Of a stretch of 64,000 bases of DNA, positions 54,585 to 64,000 are shown piece by piece. This DNA is from Shewanella sp. CG12_big_fil_rev_8_21_14_0_65_47_15. Its GTDB lineage: Bacteria > Pseudomonadota > Gammaproteobacteria > Enterobacterales > Shewanellaceae. Positions within the stretch are counted from its first letter, which is position 1; the number at the start of each line of letters is the position of its first letter. A program made the translations under genes and the position numbers. The notes under the pieces are model-generated. The model searched no databases and was not told the origin of the DNA. It saw only the letters and a program-made list of their open reading frames with translations. The stretch spans positions 34,642-98,641 of the forward strand of contig NZ_PFGL01000044.1 of the NCBI RefSeq assembly GCF_002783505.1. Reading direction: 5' to 3'.

Positions 54585-55738
54585 TGCGTGCGCTGGCCAC
54601 TTGGCAGGATAAATGTATCGATAGCCAATTGCTGGTGGCAAGCCTTGTGGGACTCTTTAAACAACGGGAGCTTGATTGCGATAAGTTACTCCGGGGGACG
54701 GGCATTTTTGCGACGGATATTCGTAAACCCGATCACCTTATCAGCCCCAAACAGTTAGCTCGTCTTCTGGATAACGCATTAGCACAATGGCCAAGTAGTG
54801 ACTTAAGTTTTTTACTGGGCCAGCTTTGGTTACCGTCCCAAAGTGGTGCACTTACGGCGGGTATGTTTTGCGCGCGGGATCTTAAGGCGCTTATTTATTT
54901 CTGGCATAAGTATCATTGGCTCACCCAGCCTTGGCTACAAACCTGGCGTTGGCAGGGGGAACATGAGTGGCATTTTCTGTTAAGCCTCGATTTAGGCATG
55001 CACAGACATAGGCAGTTTTTTATTGAGTTAAGTCTGTCGTCACTCGCGGCGTGTTGTAAACAATTGCTTGGACAAGCGTGGCGCGGCAGTATCAGTTTTC
55101 CCTATCCCGCGCCGGATAATTTGGCCCATTACTATAAATATTTCGGCACGGATTTAAGCTTTGATGCGCCGCTTTGCCGGATCTCTATGGCGAAAACCCT
55201 GTTGTGTCAGCCCTCGCTATTTGCACGCCAAAGTCTGCTTTATTCCCAATTTTATGATGTCGATATAGGTGGTTCTCAGTATCGGGGGGATATTCAGAAG
55301 CCTGCTGCTCAATCTTTTACGCATAATGAAAGCTGTCTTGACCACGATATTCAACAGCCGCATTCACCATTAAGGTCGCAACTCAATATGGCTAAGAGTG
55401 CTCGCCAAGCATTATTTGCGCAGGCGTTTCGACTTGGATTAACGGCGGGCATTCGCCTAAAACTGATGCGCAAAACATTGTCCCTACCCGAGATGGCGCA
55501 ACTGCTTGAAGTCAGTCCTGCGACATTAAAACGCCGTCTCGGTGAGATGGGGTTAAGCTACGGGCAACTTGTCGATGAAACCCGTTTAATTCGGGCGCTG
55601 TATTTTCTGGCCGAACCTGAGCAGGATGCTAACAGTATCGCTACGTCTCTATCCTTTAGTGATGCCAGTAATTTTCGGCGTTCATTTAAGCGTTGGACGG
55701 GCCAACTGCCCACATATTTCCGCTATTGGTTAGCCTAG
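54584..55738 (+). CDS. AraC-family regulator
   Basis: A 384-aa regulator with an N-terminal ligand-binding domain of the arabinose-binding type seen in OruR/AraC-like proteins (about 10-200), a variable linker (about 225-275) and a C-terminal double helix-turn-helix (about 290-380; SLPEMAQLLEVSPATLKRRLGEMGLSYGQLVDETRL and ATSLSFSDASNFRRSFKRWTG). It is translationally coupled to the degenerate GGDEF protein, and is divergent from the phytase operon, which it may control. Confidence 0.88.
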   Translation: MRALATWQDKCIDSQLLVASLVGLFKQRELDCDKLLRGTGIFATDIRKPDHLISPKQLARLLDNALAQWPSSDLSFLLGQLWLPSQSGALTAGMFCARDLKALIYFWHKYHWLTQPWLQTWRWQGEHEWHFLLSLDLGMHRHRQFFIELSLSSLAACCKQLLGQAWRGSISFPYPAPDNLAHYYKYFGTDLSFDAPLCRISMAKTLLCQPSLFARQSLLYSQFYDVDIGGSQYRGDIQKPAAQSFTHNESCLDHDIQQPHSPLRSQLNMAKSARQALFAQAFRLGLTAGIRLKLMRKTLSLPEMAQLLEVSPATLKRRLGEMGLSYGQLVDETRLIRALYFLAEPEQDANSIATSLSFSDASNFRRSFKRWTGQLPTYFRYWLA

Positions 55739-55756
55739 TTTGCCCCCTAAAGCGTG

Positions 55757-55780
55757 GTTTTTCACCAACGGATGAAAAAC
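55757..55780 (+). terminator. Hairpin after araC
   Basis: GTTTTTCA (55757-55764) and TGAAAAAC (55773-55780) form a perfect 8-bp stem 19 bases after the stop. No T tract follows, so termination is uncertain. Confidence 0.35.
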
Positions 55781-55982
55781 TCACTGTATTTATTTACTTT
55801 TTGAATCAGTATTCATTAATTTGCATAATCGTTAGCAAAATCTCCGGGGTTATATTTCTATTTATGCAAATGTTGGCATAAATATTCCAAAGATCCCTGG
55901 GCATTTGGGCTAGACTGTAAATGCATTCAGCTTTCACTTAAAATGGCCTTCATGCATTACTTACCAGCGATTTTAACGGATT

Positions 55983-56393
55983 GTGCTAATCCATCAACAG
56001 TATCACCGTCATGGCCCTGATTACCGCTTCGGTGAGCAAGTGACATTTCTCGATATCAAACAAACCTTTGGTTTTAGTCATGTGCGCGTGGGGCGCTGGG
56101 TGACGCGGGAAGAGTCCCGCATTGCGGCTAATTTAGTGTTTGATTCTTTGGCCGATCTCGCTTTTATCCTAAAACTGCCGCCGTTAACCTTAGGATTACG
56201 GCAAAGTTTAAGCCTTGCCTTTGGTCATGGCGGACAAAAGGGTGTGCAGGCCCATTATGCCCCAGTTTCGCGGGAATTAGCCTTAGCGAAAAATGCGGGA
56301 GCAGGCGCCTTAGCCCATGAGTTTTGGCATGCATTTGATCACTATGTCGCCGATAAAGCTTTTGAACCCTTAGGGATAGCGCTAGGGAAATAG
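55983..56393 (+). CDS. Short HExxH protein resembling CLCA_X family
   Basis: A 136-aa protein with a zinc-protease-like HEFWH motif (AHEFWHAFDHYVADKAFE, about residues 112-129) preceded by RWVTREESRIAANL and LALAKNAGAG blocks that I associate with the CLCA_X family. As I recall that family is considerably longer, so the gene ends soon after the HExxH helix and may be C-terminally truncated; its last 12 bases overlap the end of the convergent gene. GTG start, weak ribosome-binding site. A third zinc ligand is not visible. Confidence 0.55.
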   Translation: MLIHQQYHRHGPDYRFGEQVTFLDIKQTFGFSHVRVGRWVTREESRIAANLVFDSLADLAFILKLPPLTLGLRQSLSLAFGHGGQKGVQAHYAPVSRELALAKNAGAGALAHEFWHAFDHYVADKAFEPLGIALGK

Positions 56394-57311
56394 TACCGAG
56401 TCTGCGACTTGCTGGCAGTAGGCTAACTGATGTCGAATGCTATCTAAATACTGTGAAGCTTCATAATCCATTAAAAACCAATAGCTTGGTTTTATCTCCG
56501 GCATGTGATTAAAAAATAAGGATTCGTAGTCGCTTAAGTCGGTCTCTTGAGCATAATGCAGCCAAGTGCTGGTGGGCGTTTGCGATAGGGCCACTAGCGC
56601 ATTCAACTGCTCCTGCCTGACTTGGAGACTGGGTTTTGCATCCACAGGGTTTTGCCGCAGGATATCCAATAGGAGAAAGGGGTTATCATTGCCTATGGTG
56701 TGGGATGTCTGAACCTCTACTGGTAATAGGGTAAATTCATCCCAGGCTAATCGATGCGAAAACAGTGCTTTTGCCAGTCTTCTTTCCCCTAACCAGTTAT
56801 GCACCATACAGGGTAGAGGGCGAGCAATCGCAAGTTCTTCCGGCCGCTGAAGGCTAGGGAGTAAGGACATGCGCTGTACTGTCACTGTATTGGCGAGTCG
56901 TACCATTAAGGCAATGGTGGTTAGCCCAGATGAGGGCCAACAACCAAGCAGTGGAGTAAGTTCCGTTGCCACTTGGGTTAAGGCTCTGGCGAGCAAAGGA
57001 CCTTGTTCATGGCCATGTACCACAAAGGCATATTGGGAGTCGGCAAAGCCACCATTGGCAATATTGAACAGTTGGGAAGCGTGAGTCTGTGCTCTCTCCA
57101 AGTTAGCCTGTGCTTGCTGATATTGAGTCCCATTGAAGATAAATGTGGCACCTAGTGCGGCGGGCTGCCAAGCACCGGGTGCATTACCTATGATAGTGAC
57201 TCGCTCAAAGCGAATTTGTGCCGCGAGTTCAGCCAGATCTATCCTAGGTTGTGGCTTAGATAAGTGGTTAAGCATGTGCGTATGGGACTGATGCTGTTGG
57301 ATTTTTGGCAT
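56382..57311 (-). CDS. Conserved-looking protein of unknown function
   Basis: A 309-aa soluble protein that I do not recognise with confidence. An opening VTIIGNAPGAWQP and a later PSSGLTTIALMVRLANTVTV give a Rossmann-like pattern reminiscent of sialyltransferase-type glycosyltransferases (GNxP near the N-terminus, P-x-SGL in the middle), but similarity is slight. No signal peptide or membrane segment. An ATG at residue 13 is an alternative start. It converges with the HExxH gene and is divergent from the iron-related PepSY gene. Confidence 0.6.
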   Translation of the reverse strand: MPKIQQHQSHTHMLNHLSKPQPRIDLAELAAQIRFERVTIIGNAPGAWQPAALGATFIFNGTQYQQAQANLERAQTHASQLFNIANGGFADSQYAFVVHGHEQGPLLARALTQVATELTPLLGCWPSSGLTTIALMVRLANTVTVQRMSLLPSLQRPEELAIARPLPCMVHNWLGERRLAKALFSHRLAWDEFTLLPVEVQTSHTIGNDNPFLLLDILRQNPVDAKPSLQVRQEQLNALVALSQTPTSTWLHYAQETDLSDYESLFFNHMPEIKPSYWFLMDYEASQYLDSIRHQLAYCQQVADSVLFP

Positions 57312-57496
57312 AAATTATCAAATATACTGTTGCTTAGGAGGCAACCTTAGGCATACAAAGTGGGCGCAGTGGCTGTGCGTGGTGTCCTATTGTAATAGAT
57401 ATCCCCTTGTTGCTAAAGGTGTTATATGTTCATCGCTTCCCATCATTGTTTTCTGTGAACTGCATTTTAATTGAAACATTATTCCCAAGATATCGT

Positions 57497-57517
57497 ATTG
57501 ATAACAATTCGCATTAC
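57497..57517 (+). promoter_or_regulatory. Fur-box-like site upstream of the PepSY gene
   Basis: TGATAAC-A-ATTCGCA (57499-57513) matches the 7-1-7 Fur consensus TGATAAT-N-ATTATCA at 11 of 14 positions and sits about 46 bases before the PepSY start codon. The ATTCGCATT right half is common in gammaproteobacterial Fur boxes. Confidence 0.6.
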
Positions 57518-57559
57518 CTTTACACTCAGCGAATTATAAAATTGCTGGGAAAATCACAG

Positions 57560-58729
57560 ATGGCGAAGGTGAGTAATCGATTTTGGTTTATGTTGCACGG
57601 TTGGGTATCACTGCCTATCTGGTTACTATTCTGTTTTATCTGCTTAACGGGCACGGTTGCGGTATTAAGCCATGAGTTGACCTGGCTGACCAATCCAGCC
57701 GCCCGCGCGCTTAATCCGGACGAATTATCCGCAAAGCCCGTCGATGAATTAATGCTGGTGGTGAAAAAGGCTTATCCTAATGCCCAGGTGATGGGGGCGA
57801 TGTCCTTTGAACCCTATCTGGTTAATGCGATTACCTTTACGGATGCGGATAAGCCCTATGCGATCGCCTATGTAAATCAATACACGGGGAAGATCCAGCA
57901 GATCAATGAAGGCCTCACTTTTATTGGCTTTATGCGTTCCCTACACGGTTGGTTATTATTCCCTTGGCAGAGTGGTTATAGCCTAGGTTATTACCTAGTG
58001 AGTGTGATGTCGCTATTGATGTTGGCCTCACTCGTGACGGGGCTAGTGGTTTATAAACGCTTCTGGCGCAGTTTTTTTGCCCCTAAACTGCGACTCACGC
58101 AGGGGAAAAAGACTTTACTCGCCGATTTACATAAATTGTCGGGTGTGTGGTCTATCTGGTTTATCGCTATTATGAGTGCGACGGGATTATGGTACTTAGT
58201 CCAAGCGATTTTTTGGCATGCCGATATTGATATCGAACCCCATGCACCTATGATTGCCGCCGAACAAGTTCCGCTGTTGCCGCAAGGTGCTACGCCATTG
58301 CCGAGTGCCAAAATCGCCTTTACCGAGGCACTAAGTTTAGCAAAGCAGCGCTTCCCCGATTTTCAACCCAGCTATGTGATGTTGCCTGAGCATCAACGGG
58401 ATATGTACCATTTAAGCGGTAGCGGCGATCATATTTTTTACGACCAATATTCCTATAATCTCAGTATCAATCCGTGGACGGGGGAAATTGCCAGCGCTTC
58501 ATCGCCCGAGACCATGACGGGGATGCAAACCTTAATGCACATTGCCGATCCGCTGCATTACGGCACCTTAGGCGGAATTTGGACTAAATTTATTTGGTTT
58601 TTCTTTGGGCTTGTCCTTTCTGGCATGTCGATTACCGGTTTTATGATGTGGGGATTACGCCATGTTCGCGCCTTTAAACAATCTGAAACCAAAGACTTAG
58701 CCGCAGATATGATAGGGGAGGTTCGCTAA
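57560..58729 (+). CDS. PepSY-associated transmembrane protein, iron-regulated type
   Basis: A 389-aa inner-membrane protein with four main membrane helices (near residues 18-38, 143-165, 192-212 and 343-365) and PepSY-like periplasmic segments. The N-terminal FWFMLHGWVSLPIWLLFCFICLTG block with a histidine, HGWLLFPW and LHKLSGVWSIWF are typical of the PepSY_TM family, many members of which are thought to reduce iron-siderophores. The ATG at 57560 gives a natural membrane start; the long ORF from 57407 includes 51 non-typical residues over the Fur-box. It is coupled to the next gene by TAATG. Confidence 0.87.
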   Translation: MAKVSNRFWFMLHGWVSLPIWLLFCFICLTGTVAVLSHELTWLTNPAARALNPDELSAKPVDELMLVVKKAYPNAQVMGAMSFEPYLVNAITFTDADKPYAIAYVNQYTGKIQQINEGLTFIGFMRSLHGWLLFPWQSGYSLGYYLVSVMSLLMLASLVTGLVVYKRFWRSFFAPKLRLTQGKKTLLADLHKLSGVWSIWFIAIMSATGLWYLVQAIFWHADIDIEPHAPMIAAEQVPLLPQGATPLPSAKIAFTEALSLAKQRFPDFQPSYVMLPEHQRDMYHLSGSGDHIFYDQYSYNLSINPWTGEIASASSPETMTGMQTLMHIADPLHYGTLGGIWTKFIWFFFGLVLSGMSITGFMMWGLRHVRAFKQSETKDLAADMIGEVR

Positions 58730-59196
58730 TGGCATCATCATCCGTGTTTTGGTTAAAACATAAGTACAAACTCAGTGGGTTGATTTTGCTCTTACCCTTA
58801 GTGTTTCTCTATCAATCGTTAAACCCGACATTTCCCCCCGCGTGGCCGAGCCAGCAGCTAGGTGAGTTTAAGATTGCACCTATGCCCTTAGATTTGAAGG
58901 CACCCTATAAGCACCATGATGATTATGTTAAAGATTTTATGTTGATTTTTGAACAGGGGAATGTGGCTCATATCCGTCAAGCTTATGCCAATATCGGCCC
59001 CGAGGCGTTGCCGCTCGAGAGGCTACAAGCGGGTGAAAATGGGGTGTTGCATGGCAGTAAACATGGCCAGCATGTGCATGCGATTACGGGCGCCAAGTTA
59101 GCGGTAACGGACAGTTTGTGGGTATCCATCCAAAATTGGCAGGGTGAATGGTTGGTCAGCCAATGGCCAGTGCCCGAGACTGTATTAGCACAATAA
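58729..59196 (+). CDS. Small membrane-anchored partner of the PepSY protein
   Basis: A 155-aa protein with one N-terminal membrane helix (about residues 13-29, LSGLILLLPLVFLYQSL) and a periplasmic domain containing a His-rich LHGSKHGQHVHAITGAKLAVTD block. I do not recognise the family. Its start overlaps the PepSY stop, so the two products probably act together, perhaps with the histidines binding metal or heme. A terminator follows. Confidence 0.72.
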   Translation: MASSSVFWLKHKYKLSGLILLLPLVFLYQSLNPTFPPAWPSQQLGEFKIAPMPLDLKAPYKHHDDYVKDFMLIFEQGNVAHIRQAYANIGPEALPLERLQAGENGVLHGSKHGQHVHAITGAKLAVTDSLWVSIQNWQGEWLVSQWPVPETVLAQ

Positions 59197-59228
59197 TTTT
59201 TAAGTAATCGCTTAAGCAGCAAAATAAC

Positions 59229-59263
59229 CCTCAAGAGTGAATAGTTGCTTGAGGATCATTTTT
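59229..59263 (+). terminator. Terminator after the PepSY operon
   Basis: A 7-bp stem (59229-59235 with 59248-59254), 12-base loop and T5 run, about 33 bases after the stop codon. Confidence 0.55.
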
Positions 59264-59367
59264 ATGGGGATGTTGGCGTGATTATGCTGTCTATTCTATG
59301 CACGAGCACACTGATTGCGGACATATAGCATCATCCTTACACTGTCGATATTGCCTTGATTGTGAGC

Positions 59368-60009
59368 TTATTCTTCGGGATAAACCTTCTCTTTAAACTC
59401 GCATAAATCTTCAATAATACAGCTGCCACAGCGGGGTTTGCGGGCAAGGCAAGTATAACGACCATGCAGAATAAACCAGTGGTGCACATCGACTTTAAAT
59501 TCGGCGGGTACCACTTTTAGCATACGATCTTCCACTTCGACCACGTTTTTGCCCGGGGCAAATTTAGTGCGATTGGCGAGGCGGAAAATATGAGTGTCGA
59601 CGGCGATAGTGGGCCAGCCAAAGGCGGTATTGAGCACCACATTGGCGGTTTTACGGCCCACACCGGGAAGGGATTCGAGGGCTTCTCTGTCTTCTGGCAC
59701 TTCACCGTTGTATTTTTCGATTAAGATCTCACAGGCTTTGATCACATTGATGGCCTTGTTGTTATACAGGCCAATCGTCTTGATGTATTCCTTTAAACCC
59801 TCGACACCTAGGGCATAGATACTGTGGGCCGTATTCGCGACGGGAAACAGTTTATCCGTCGCCTTATTCACGCTCACATCCGTGGCCTGGGCCGATAATG
59901 TTACCGCCACCAGCAATTCAAAGGGGCTGGAAAAATTCAGCTCGGTTTCGGGTTTGGGATTGTTTTCACGAAGTCGAGTGAGGATCTGGATGCGTTTTTC
60001 TTGGTTCAT
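59368..60009 (-). CDS. nth: Endonuclease III
   Basis: A 213-aa DNA glycosylase/AP lyase for oxidised pyrimidines. The helix-hairpin-helix with catalytic lysine is SLPGVGRKTANVV, the catalytic aspartate is in VDTHIFRLANR, and the C-terminal [4Fe-4S] ligands follow C-x6-C-x2-C-x5-C (CLARKPRCGSCIIEDLC). AGGA precedes the ATG by five bases. It closes the rsx cluster, as in E. coli, 99 bases after rsxE. Confidence 0.96.
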   Translation of the reverse strand: MNQEKRIQILTRLRENNPKPETELNFSSPFELLVAVTLSAQATDVSVNKATDKLFPVANTAHSIYALGVEGLKEYIKTIGLYNNKAINVIKACEILIEKYNGEVPEDREALESLPGVGRKTANVVLNTAFGWPTIAVDTHIFRLANRTKFAPGKNVVEVEDRMLKVVPAEFKVDVHHWFILHGRYTCLARKPRCGSCIIEDLCEFKEKVYPEE

Positions 60010-60108
60010 GGGATTCCTGCGCTGTGTGGGTTGTTACTTTTGCGGTTTAACTCCACTTTTTATATTGTGCTATGGGGCGCGAGTATTTAGCGCCCGTTTA
60101 TCCGTTTG

Positions 60109-60807
60109 TTAACCGACCTTAGTGATCCGCGCCCGTGTCACGCTCGGCTGCACCGCCGCCTCAGGTTGACGTTCTTTCAGTTTTTTATCGATCACATTCT
60201 TAAGGGCGATGAATAAACCCATAATGATAAAGGCGCCCGGAGGTAACATGGCGAGCAGGAAGGGCGTATCGACTTGCCATACGTGCATGGTTAAAGACTT
60301 AGCCCAAGGGCCGAGTAGTTGATCGGCACCATCAAACAGTGTGCCTTGGCCAAGAATTTCCCGCGTTGCACCCAACAGGGCAAGCACTAAGCTAAACCCC
60401 AGCCCCATCATCAGGCCATCGAAGGCGGCGCTAAAGGGGTTATTACGGGAGGCAAAGGCTTCGGCTCGGCCGATGATAATGCAGTTGGTCACAATCAAAG
60501 GCAAAAAGATCCCTAGGGATAAATACAGGCCGTAGGCATAGGCATTGATCAGCAGTTGTACTGTGGTCACTAGGGCTGCAATGATCATCACAAACACCGG
60601 AATACGGATCTCCTTGGGCACATAATCACGCACCAGTGAAACCAAAATATTCGAGCCAACCAGCACTAGCATAGTGGCGACACCGAGTCCAATGGCGTTG
60701 GTGAGTGTGGCGGTGACGGCAAGTAACGGACATAAACCTAATAGCTGCACTAGGCCGGGGTTATTTTTCCACAGCCCTTGCCAAGCAATATCACGATAAT
60801 TAGTCAT
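60109..60807 (-). CDS. rsxE: Electron transport complex subunit RsxE
   Basis: A 232-aa integral membrane subunit (about six helices) of the Rnf/Rsx ion-pumping ferredoxin-NAD oxidoreductase-like complex; in E. coli Rsx reduces SoxR. The sequence [23 protein letters not shown] is diagnostic. The ATG at 60807 has GAGG six bases upstream and is preferred to the GTG at 60819. It overlaps rsxG by eight bases. Confidence 0.95.
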   Translation of the reverse strand: MTNYRDIAWQGLWKNNPGLVQLLGLCPLLAVTATLTNAIGLGVATMLVLVGSNILVSLVRDYVPKEIRIPVFVMIIAALVTTVQLLINAYAYGLYLSLGIFLPLIVTNCIIIGRAEAFASRNNPFSAAFDGLMMGLGFSLVLALLGATREILGQGTLFDGADQLLGPWAKSLTMHVWQVDTPFLLAMLPPGAFIIMGLFIALKNVIDKKLKERQPEAAVQPSVTRARITKVG

Positions 60808-61438
60808 GGTTGGCCTCACAATTTAGTGGCTGGCTGAAAATCTGCGTTTGATTTTGATTGAAGTACCATAGCGCACGTTTAACGGCTTTGACATAGGCGC
60901 GTGGGGTAATAGTAGCACCAGTAAATTGATCAAAGTCACCACCGTCTTTTTGCACTTGCCATTGCTTGTCATCTTCAGATTGAAGCACTTTACCGACAAA
61001 CTGGGTTACCCAATCGGATTTGCGTAACTCGATTTTGTCACCCAGCCCAGGGGTCTCTTGATGGGAAAGCGTGCGCACGCCCAGCACTTCGCCTTGGGTA
61101 TTAATACCCACAATCAGCTTGATATTGCCGTTATAGCCATCCGGTGCTATGGCTTCCATGGCGATAGCAACGGGCTTGCCGCTGTGGGTGGCAATATACG
61201 CAGGCATAGGTTCATCTGTGCCTAAGGCCTCTTTATCCTGTAGCAGAGTGCACTGCGCCGTCAGTTCATTATCGTGTATTGCATCGGGGATCAATTGATG
61301 CAGTACTCGCATTAATTCCTGCTGTTCTTGCTGTTTTATTTGGTCAAAGGTTTGTTGATTGACGACGGCGACGAGGCCGGTACAGATCAAGGCAAACAGT
61401 GCCAATAAAAAACCATTTTTAATCATTGGATTGTTCAA
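60800..61438 (-). CDS. rsxG: Electron transport complex subunit RsxG
   Basis: A 212-aa periplasmic subunit anchored by one N-terminal helix, with the FMN-attachment motif TGATITPR (covalent flavin on the threonine) and [13 protein letters not shown]. The TTG at 61438 has GAGG eight bases upstream and gives an N-terminus of the same length as E. coli RsxG before the membrane helix; the ATG at 61426 is the alternative. The ORF is open much further upstream but overlaps rsxD there. Confidence 0.93.
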   Translation of the reverse strand: MNNPMIKNGFLLALFALICTGLVAVVNQQTFDQIKQQEQQELMRVLHQLIPDAIHDNELTAQCTLLQDKEALGTDEPMPAYIATHSGKPVAIAMEAIAPDGYNGNIKLIVGINTQGEVLGVRTLSHQETPGLGDKIELRKSDWVTQFVGKVLQSEDDKQWQVQKDGGDFDQFTGATITPRAYVKAVKRALWYFNQNQTQIFSQPLNCEANHD

Positions 61439-61481
61439 TATTCTTTCCTCAAGCTTGCTTCTCTTGCCCGCAGAGTGACCC

Positions 61482-62564
<1,083 letters not shown>

Positions 62565-62593
62565 TTAAGTTGCTGATTTTAAAATAAATTATG

Positions 62594-64000
62594 CTATTCA
62601 TTTGAATCACTCGTCGCATCCGCTTCCCTTGCCACTTTTTTCGCCTTTGCCTTGGCAACGGCTGCCGCTATCCTAGCTTTTTTTAGCGCGTCTGCGTCCT
62701 CTGCCGGCAGTATTGCATTGACCTCTACCACAGTTTGAGTCGCAGTGACTGCCTCTACGGGCGTGTTATCGACTGTGCTATCCGTGTCTGTTACGGCAAG
62801 TGTTGAGTCCGCCTGCGCGGCTTTTTTCGCTTTTGCTCGGGCGACGGCGGCAGCGACTCTGGCTTTTTTATCATCCTCAGGACTCAGTGCAGCTGTGCTT
62901 GGTTCAGGCTCTGTGGCAGGTGTCTCCACAGTTTGAGCTGTAGTTGCTTTAGTCTCTGATGTTTGATCTTCGCTTAGGATATTACTCTGCTCGGCCGCTT
63001 TCTTGGCTTTAGCACGGGCAACAGCTGCGGCGACTTTGGCTTTTTTATCGTCCTCAGTGTTCGAGCCTACTACATTGGGTTCAGTGTGGCTTGCCTCAGT
63101 GTTGTTTGCATCCAAGGGGGGCGTTTCACTAGCGTTAGCATTCTGCTGTGCGGCTTTCTTTGCCTTAGCGCGGGCGATGGCTGCAGCAACGGCGGCTTTT
63201 TCCTTAGGCACTGCATCGGTTAGGGCTGCGGTTGCAGTTGCCGTGTCGCCCGATGCCTGCGCCGCGGCGGCTTTTTTCGCGGCGATACGAGCCATCGCCT
63301 CGGCGACGGCATTTTTATCTGTGCCCGTCATGGTGGCTTGTCGACGCTCGGCGGCTTCTTTGGCTTTCGCTTCGCGGGCGAGTTTTTCGTCCTCTAGGCG
63401 ATGTAAGCGTGCTTCGAAGCGGTGTTTAGCCCGTTCAGCCTGTTGTTTCTCATCGGCGGCTTGTTTCAACGCGGATTTAGCGATGCGATAGTATTCCACC
63501 AAGGGAATATCACTCGGACACACATAGCTACAACAACCACATTCAATGCAATCCTTTAGGTTGTAACTGGCGGCTTTGTCATATTCCTCGGCTTTCGCAT
63601 GCCAAAACAGTTGCTGGGGTAACAGCAGTGCAGGGCAAGCATTGGCGCATTCACCGCAGCGAATACAGGCCTTTTCTTCTGGCGTCGCGCCAATCTCTTG
63701 GCTACTCGGTACTAAAATGCAGTTCGTGCCCTTTAAAATCGGCACTTGGATGGTTGGCAGTGCATGGCCCATCATAGGCCCGCCAATAATGACTTTTTGC
63801 GCCGCTTCGGCCTTAAATCCGGTTTGGGCCAGAACATGCTCAACGGGCGTACCTATGGGCAGCCAATAATTACCGGGTTTACCGACATTTTGCCCTGTGA
63901 CTGTGACGACTCGCTCTATAAGTGGCTTACCTTGGGTAACGGCCTGATGAATAGCAAAGGCGGTACCGACATTATGCACAACTATGCCAAGTTTGGCTGG
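62594..64000 (-). CDS. rsxC: Electron transport complex subunit RsxC, N-terminus outside the window
   Basis: The C-terminal 468 codons of the peripheral subunit that carries NADH/FMN and two [4Fe-4S] clusters; the reading frame runs to the window edge. Cluster ligands are CIRCGECANACP and CIECGCCSYVCP. After the ferredoxin region the protein continues for over 270 residues with Ala/Lys-rich repeats of the form AAVARAKAKKAA, separated by acidic Thr/Pro-rich linkers. Such tails are common in gammaproteobacterial RsxC; their role is unknown. Confidence 0.94.
   Translation of the reverse strand, partial: PAKLGIVVHNVGTAFAIHQAVTQGKPLIERVVTVTGQNVGKPGNYWLPIGTPVEHVLAQTGFKAEAAQKVIIGGPMMGHALPTIQVPILKGTNCILVPSSQEIGATPEEKACIRCGECANACPALLLPQQLFWHAKAEEYDKAASYNLKDCIECGCCSYVCPSDIPLVEYYRIAKSALKQAADEKQQAERAKHRFEARLHRLEDEKLAREAKAKEAAERRQATMTGTDKNAVAEAMARIAAKKAAAAQASGDTATATAALTDAVPKEKAAVAAAIARAKAKKAAQQNANASETPPLDANNTEASHTEPNVVGSNTEDDKKAKVAAAVARAKAKKAAEQSNILSEDQTSETKATTAQTVETPATEPEPSTAALSPEDDKKARVAAAVARAKAKKAAQADSTLAVTDTDSTVDNTPVEAVTATQTVVEVNAILPAEDADALKKARIAAAVAKAKAKKVAREADATSDSNE
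62626..63325 (-). repeat. Five Ala/Lys-rich repeat units in the rsxC tail
   Basis: Units at about 62626-62690, 62812-62882, 62990-63058, 63143-63200 and a more diverged one at 63264-63325 encode variants of KKARVAAAVARAKAKKAA. The DNA copies differ at many third positions, so they are old duplications held by protein-level selection. The opposite strand shows long Ala-rich open frames here, which are shadows. Confidence 0.85.

Noticed and set aside
62745..63491. Ala/Ser-rich open frames on the plus strand opposite rsxC
   Set aside because: These are antisense shadows of the Ala/Lys repeats; codon pattern and family match support rsxC only.

Overview
The window reads as chromosome of a Shewanella-like marine gammaproteobacterium. 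The evidence is protein-level resemblance: NapC, the ACT-ptsHI-crr cluster, RsxCDGE-Nth, MsrPQ, RecCBD, the Pat acetyltransferase with a GNAT tail, a beta-propeller phytase, and several diguanylate cyclase or EAL proteins. Most of it is ordinary core genome. I saw no tRNA, rRNA, CRISPR array, intact insertion sequence or prophage.

Layout. 0-2 kb: end of napC, then the ribosomal oxygenase roxA. 2-5 kb (minus): an ACT-domain gene followed by ptsH, ptsI and crr. 5-9 kb: a Cache-type chemoreceptor, a divergent DUF3334 protein with CheX-like features, and a LacI-family regulator. 9-11 kb: an accessory patch with a small membrane protein and a GC-richer serine-hydrolase lipoprotein, separated by a sequence resembling an integron attC site. 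11-22 kb (minus): recC-recB-recD joined by ATGA overlaps, a small ORF and a DEDDh exonuclease. 22-31 kb (minus): MoxR, DUF58 and TgpA-type transglutaminase genes, an EAL protein, lytic transglycosylase Slt and RmuC. 31-33.5 kb: msrPQ, gloA, a 23-bp perfect inverted repeat and a 27-aa YnhF-like membrane peptide. 33.7-35.4 kb: a DmeF-type metal exporter with a His/Glu repeat, overlapping its own MarR regulator. 35.4-41.6 kb: a candidate small RNA, eptA behind a PmrA-like box, a diguanylate cyclase and Pat.

41.7-45.2 kb is the most unusual segment. An AT-rich two-gene unit encodes a SAM methyltransferase and a 974-aa protein with a phospholipase D-like N-terminus, a superfamily 2 helicase, an unassigned middle region and what appears to be a LexA/UmuD-type S24 self-cleaving domain at its C-terminus. 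It sits between housekeeping genes and looks like a genome-defence or damage-response cassette.

45-56 kb: an AHSA1 protein, the ABC-F protein YbiT, then a phytate-use locus. A TonB-dependent receptor and a beta-propeller phytase are transcribed leftwards; a degenerate GGDEF protein and an AraC regulator rightwards. Each divergent unit has a Pho-box-like promoter, with matching spacing and the same TAACTTG block. 56-59 kb: a truncated HExxH protein, an unknown gene, and a Fur-box-preceded PepSY membrane protein with a small partner. 59-64 kb (minus): the rsxC-rsxD-rsxG-rsxE-nth cluster, with rsxC running off the window. Starts were moved inward from the longest ORF where a ribosome-binding site or family alignment favoured it (ACT gene, recB, recC, slt, rmuC, pat, the helicase, the degenerate GGDEF gene, PepSY gene, rsxE, rsxG, rsxD).
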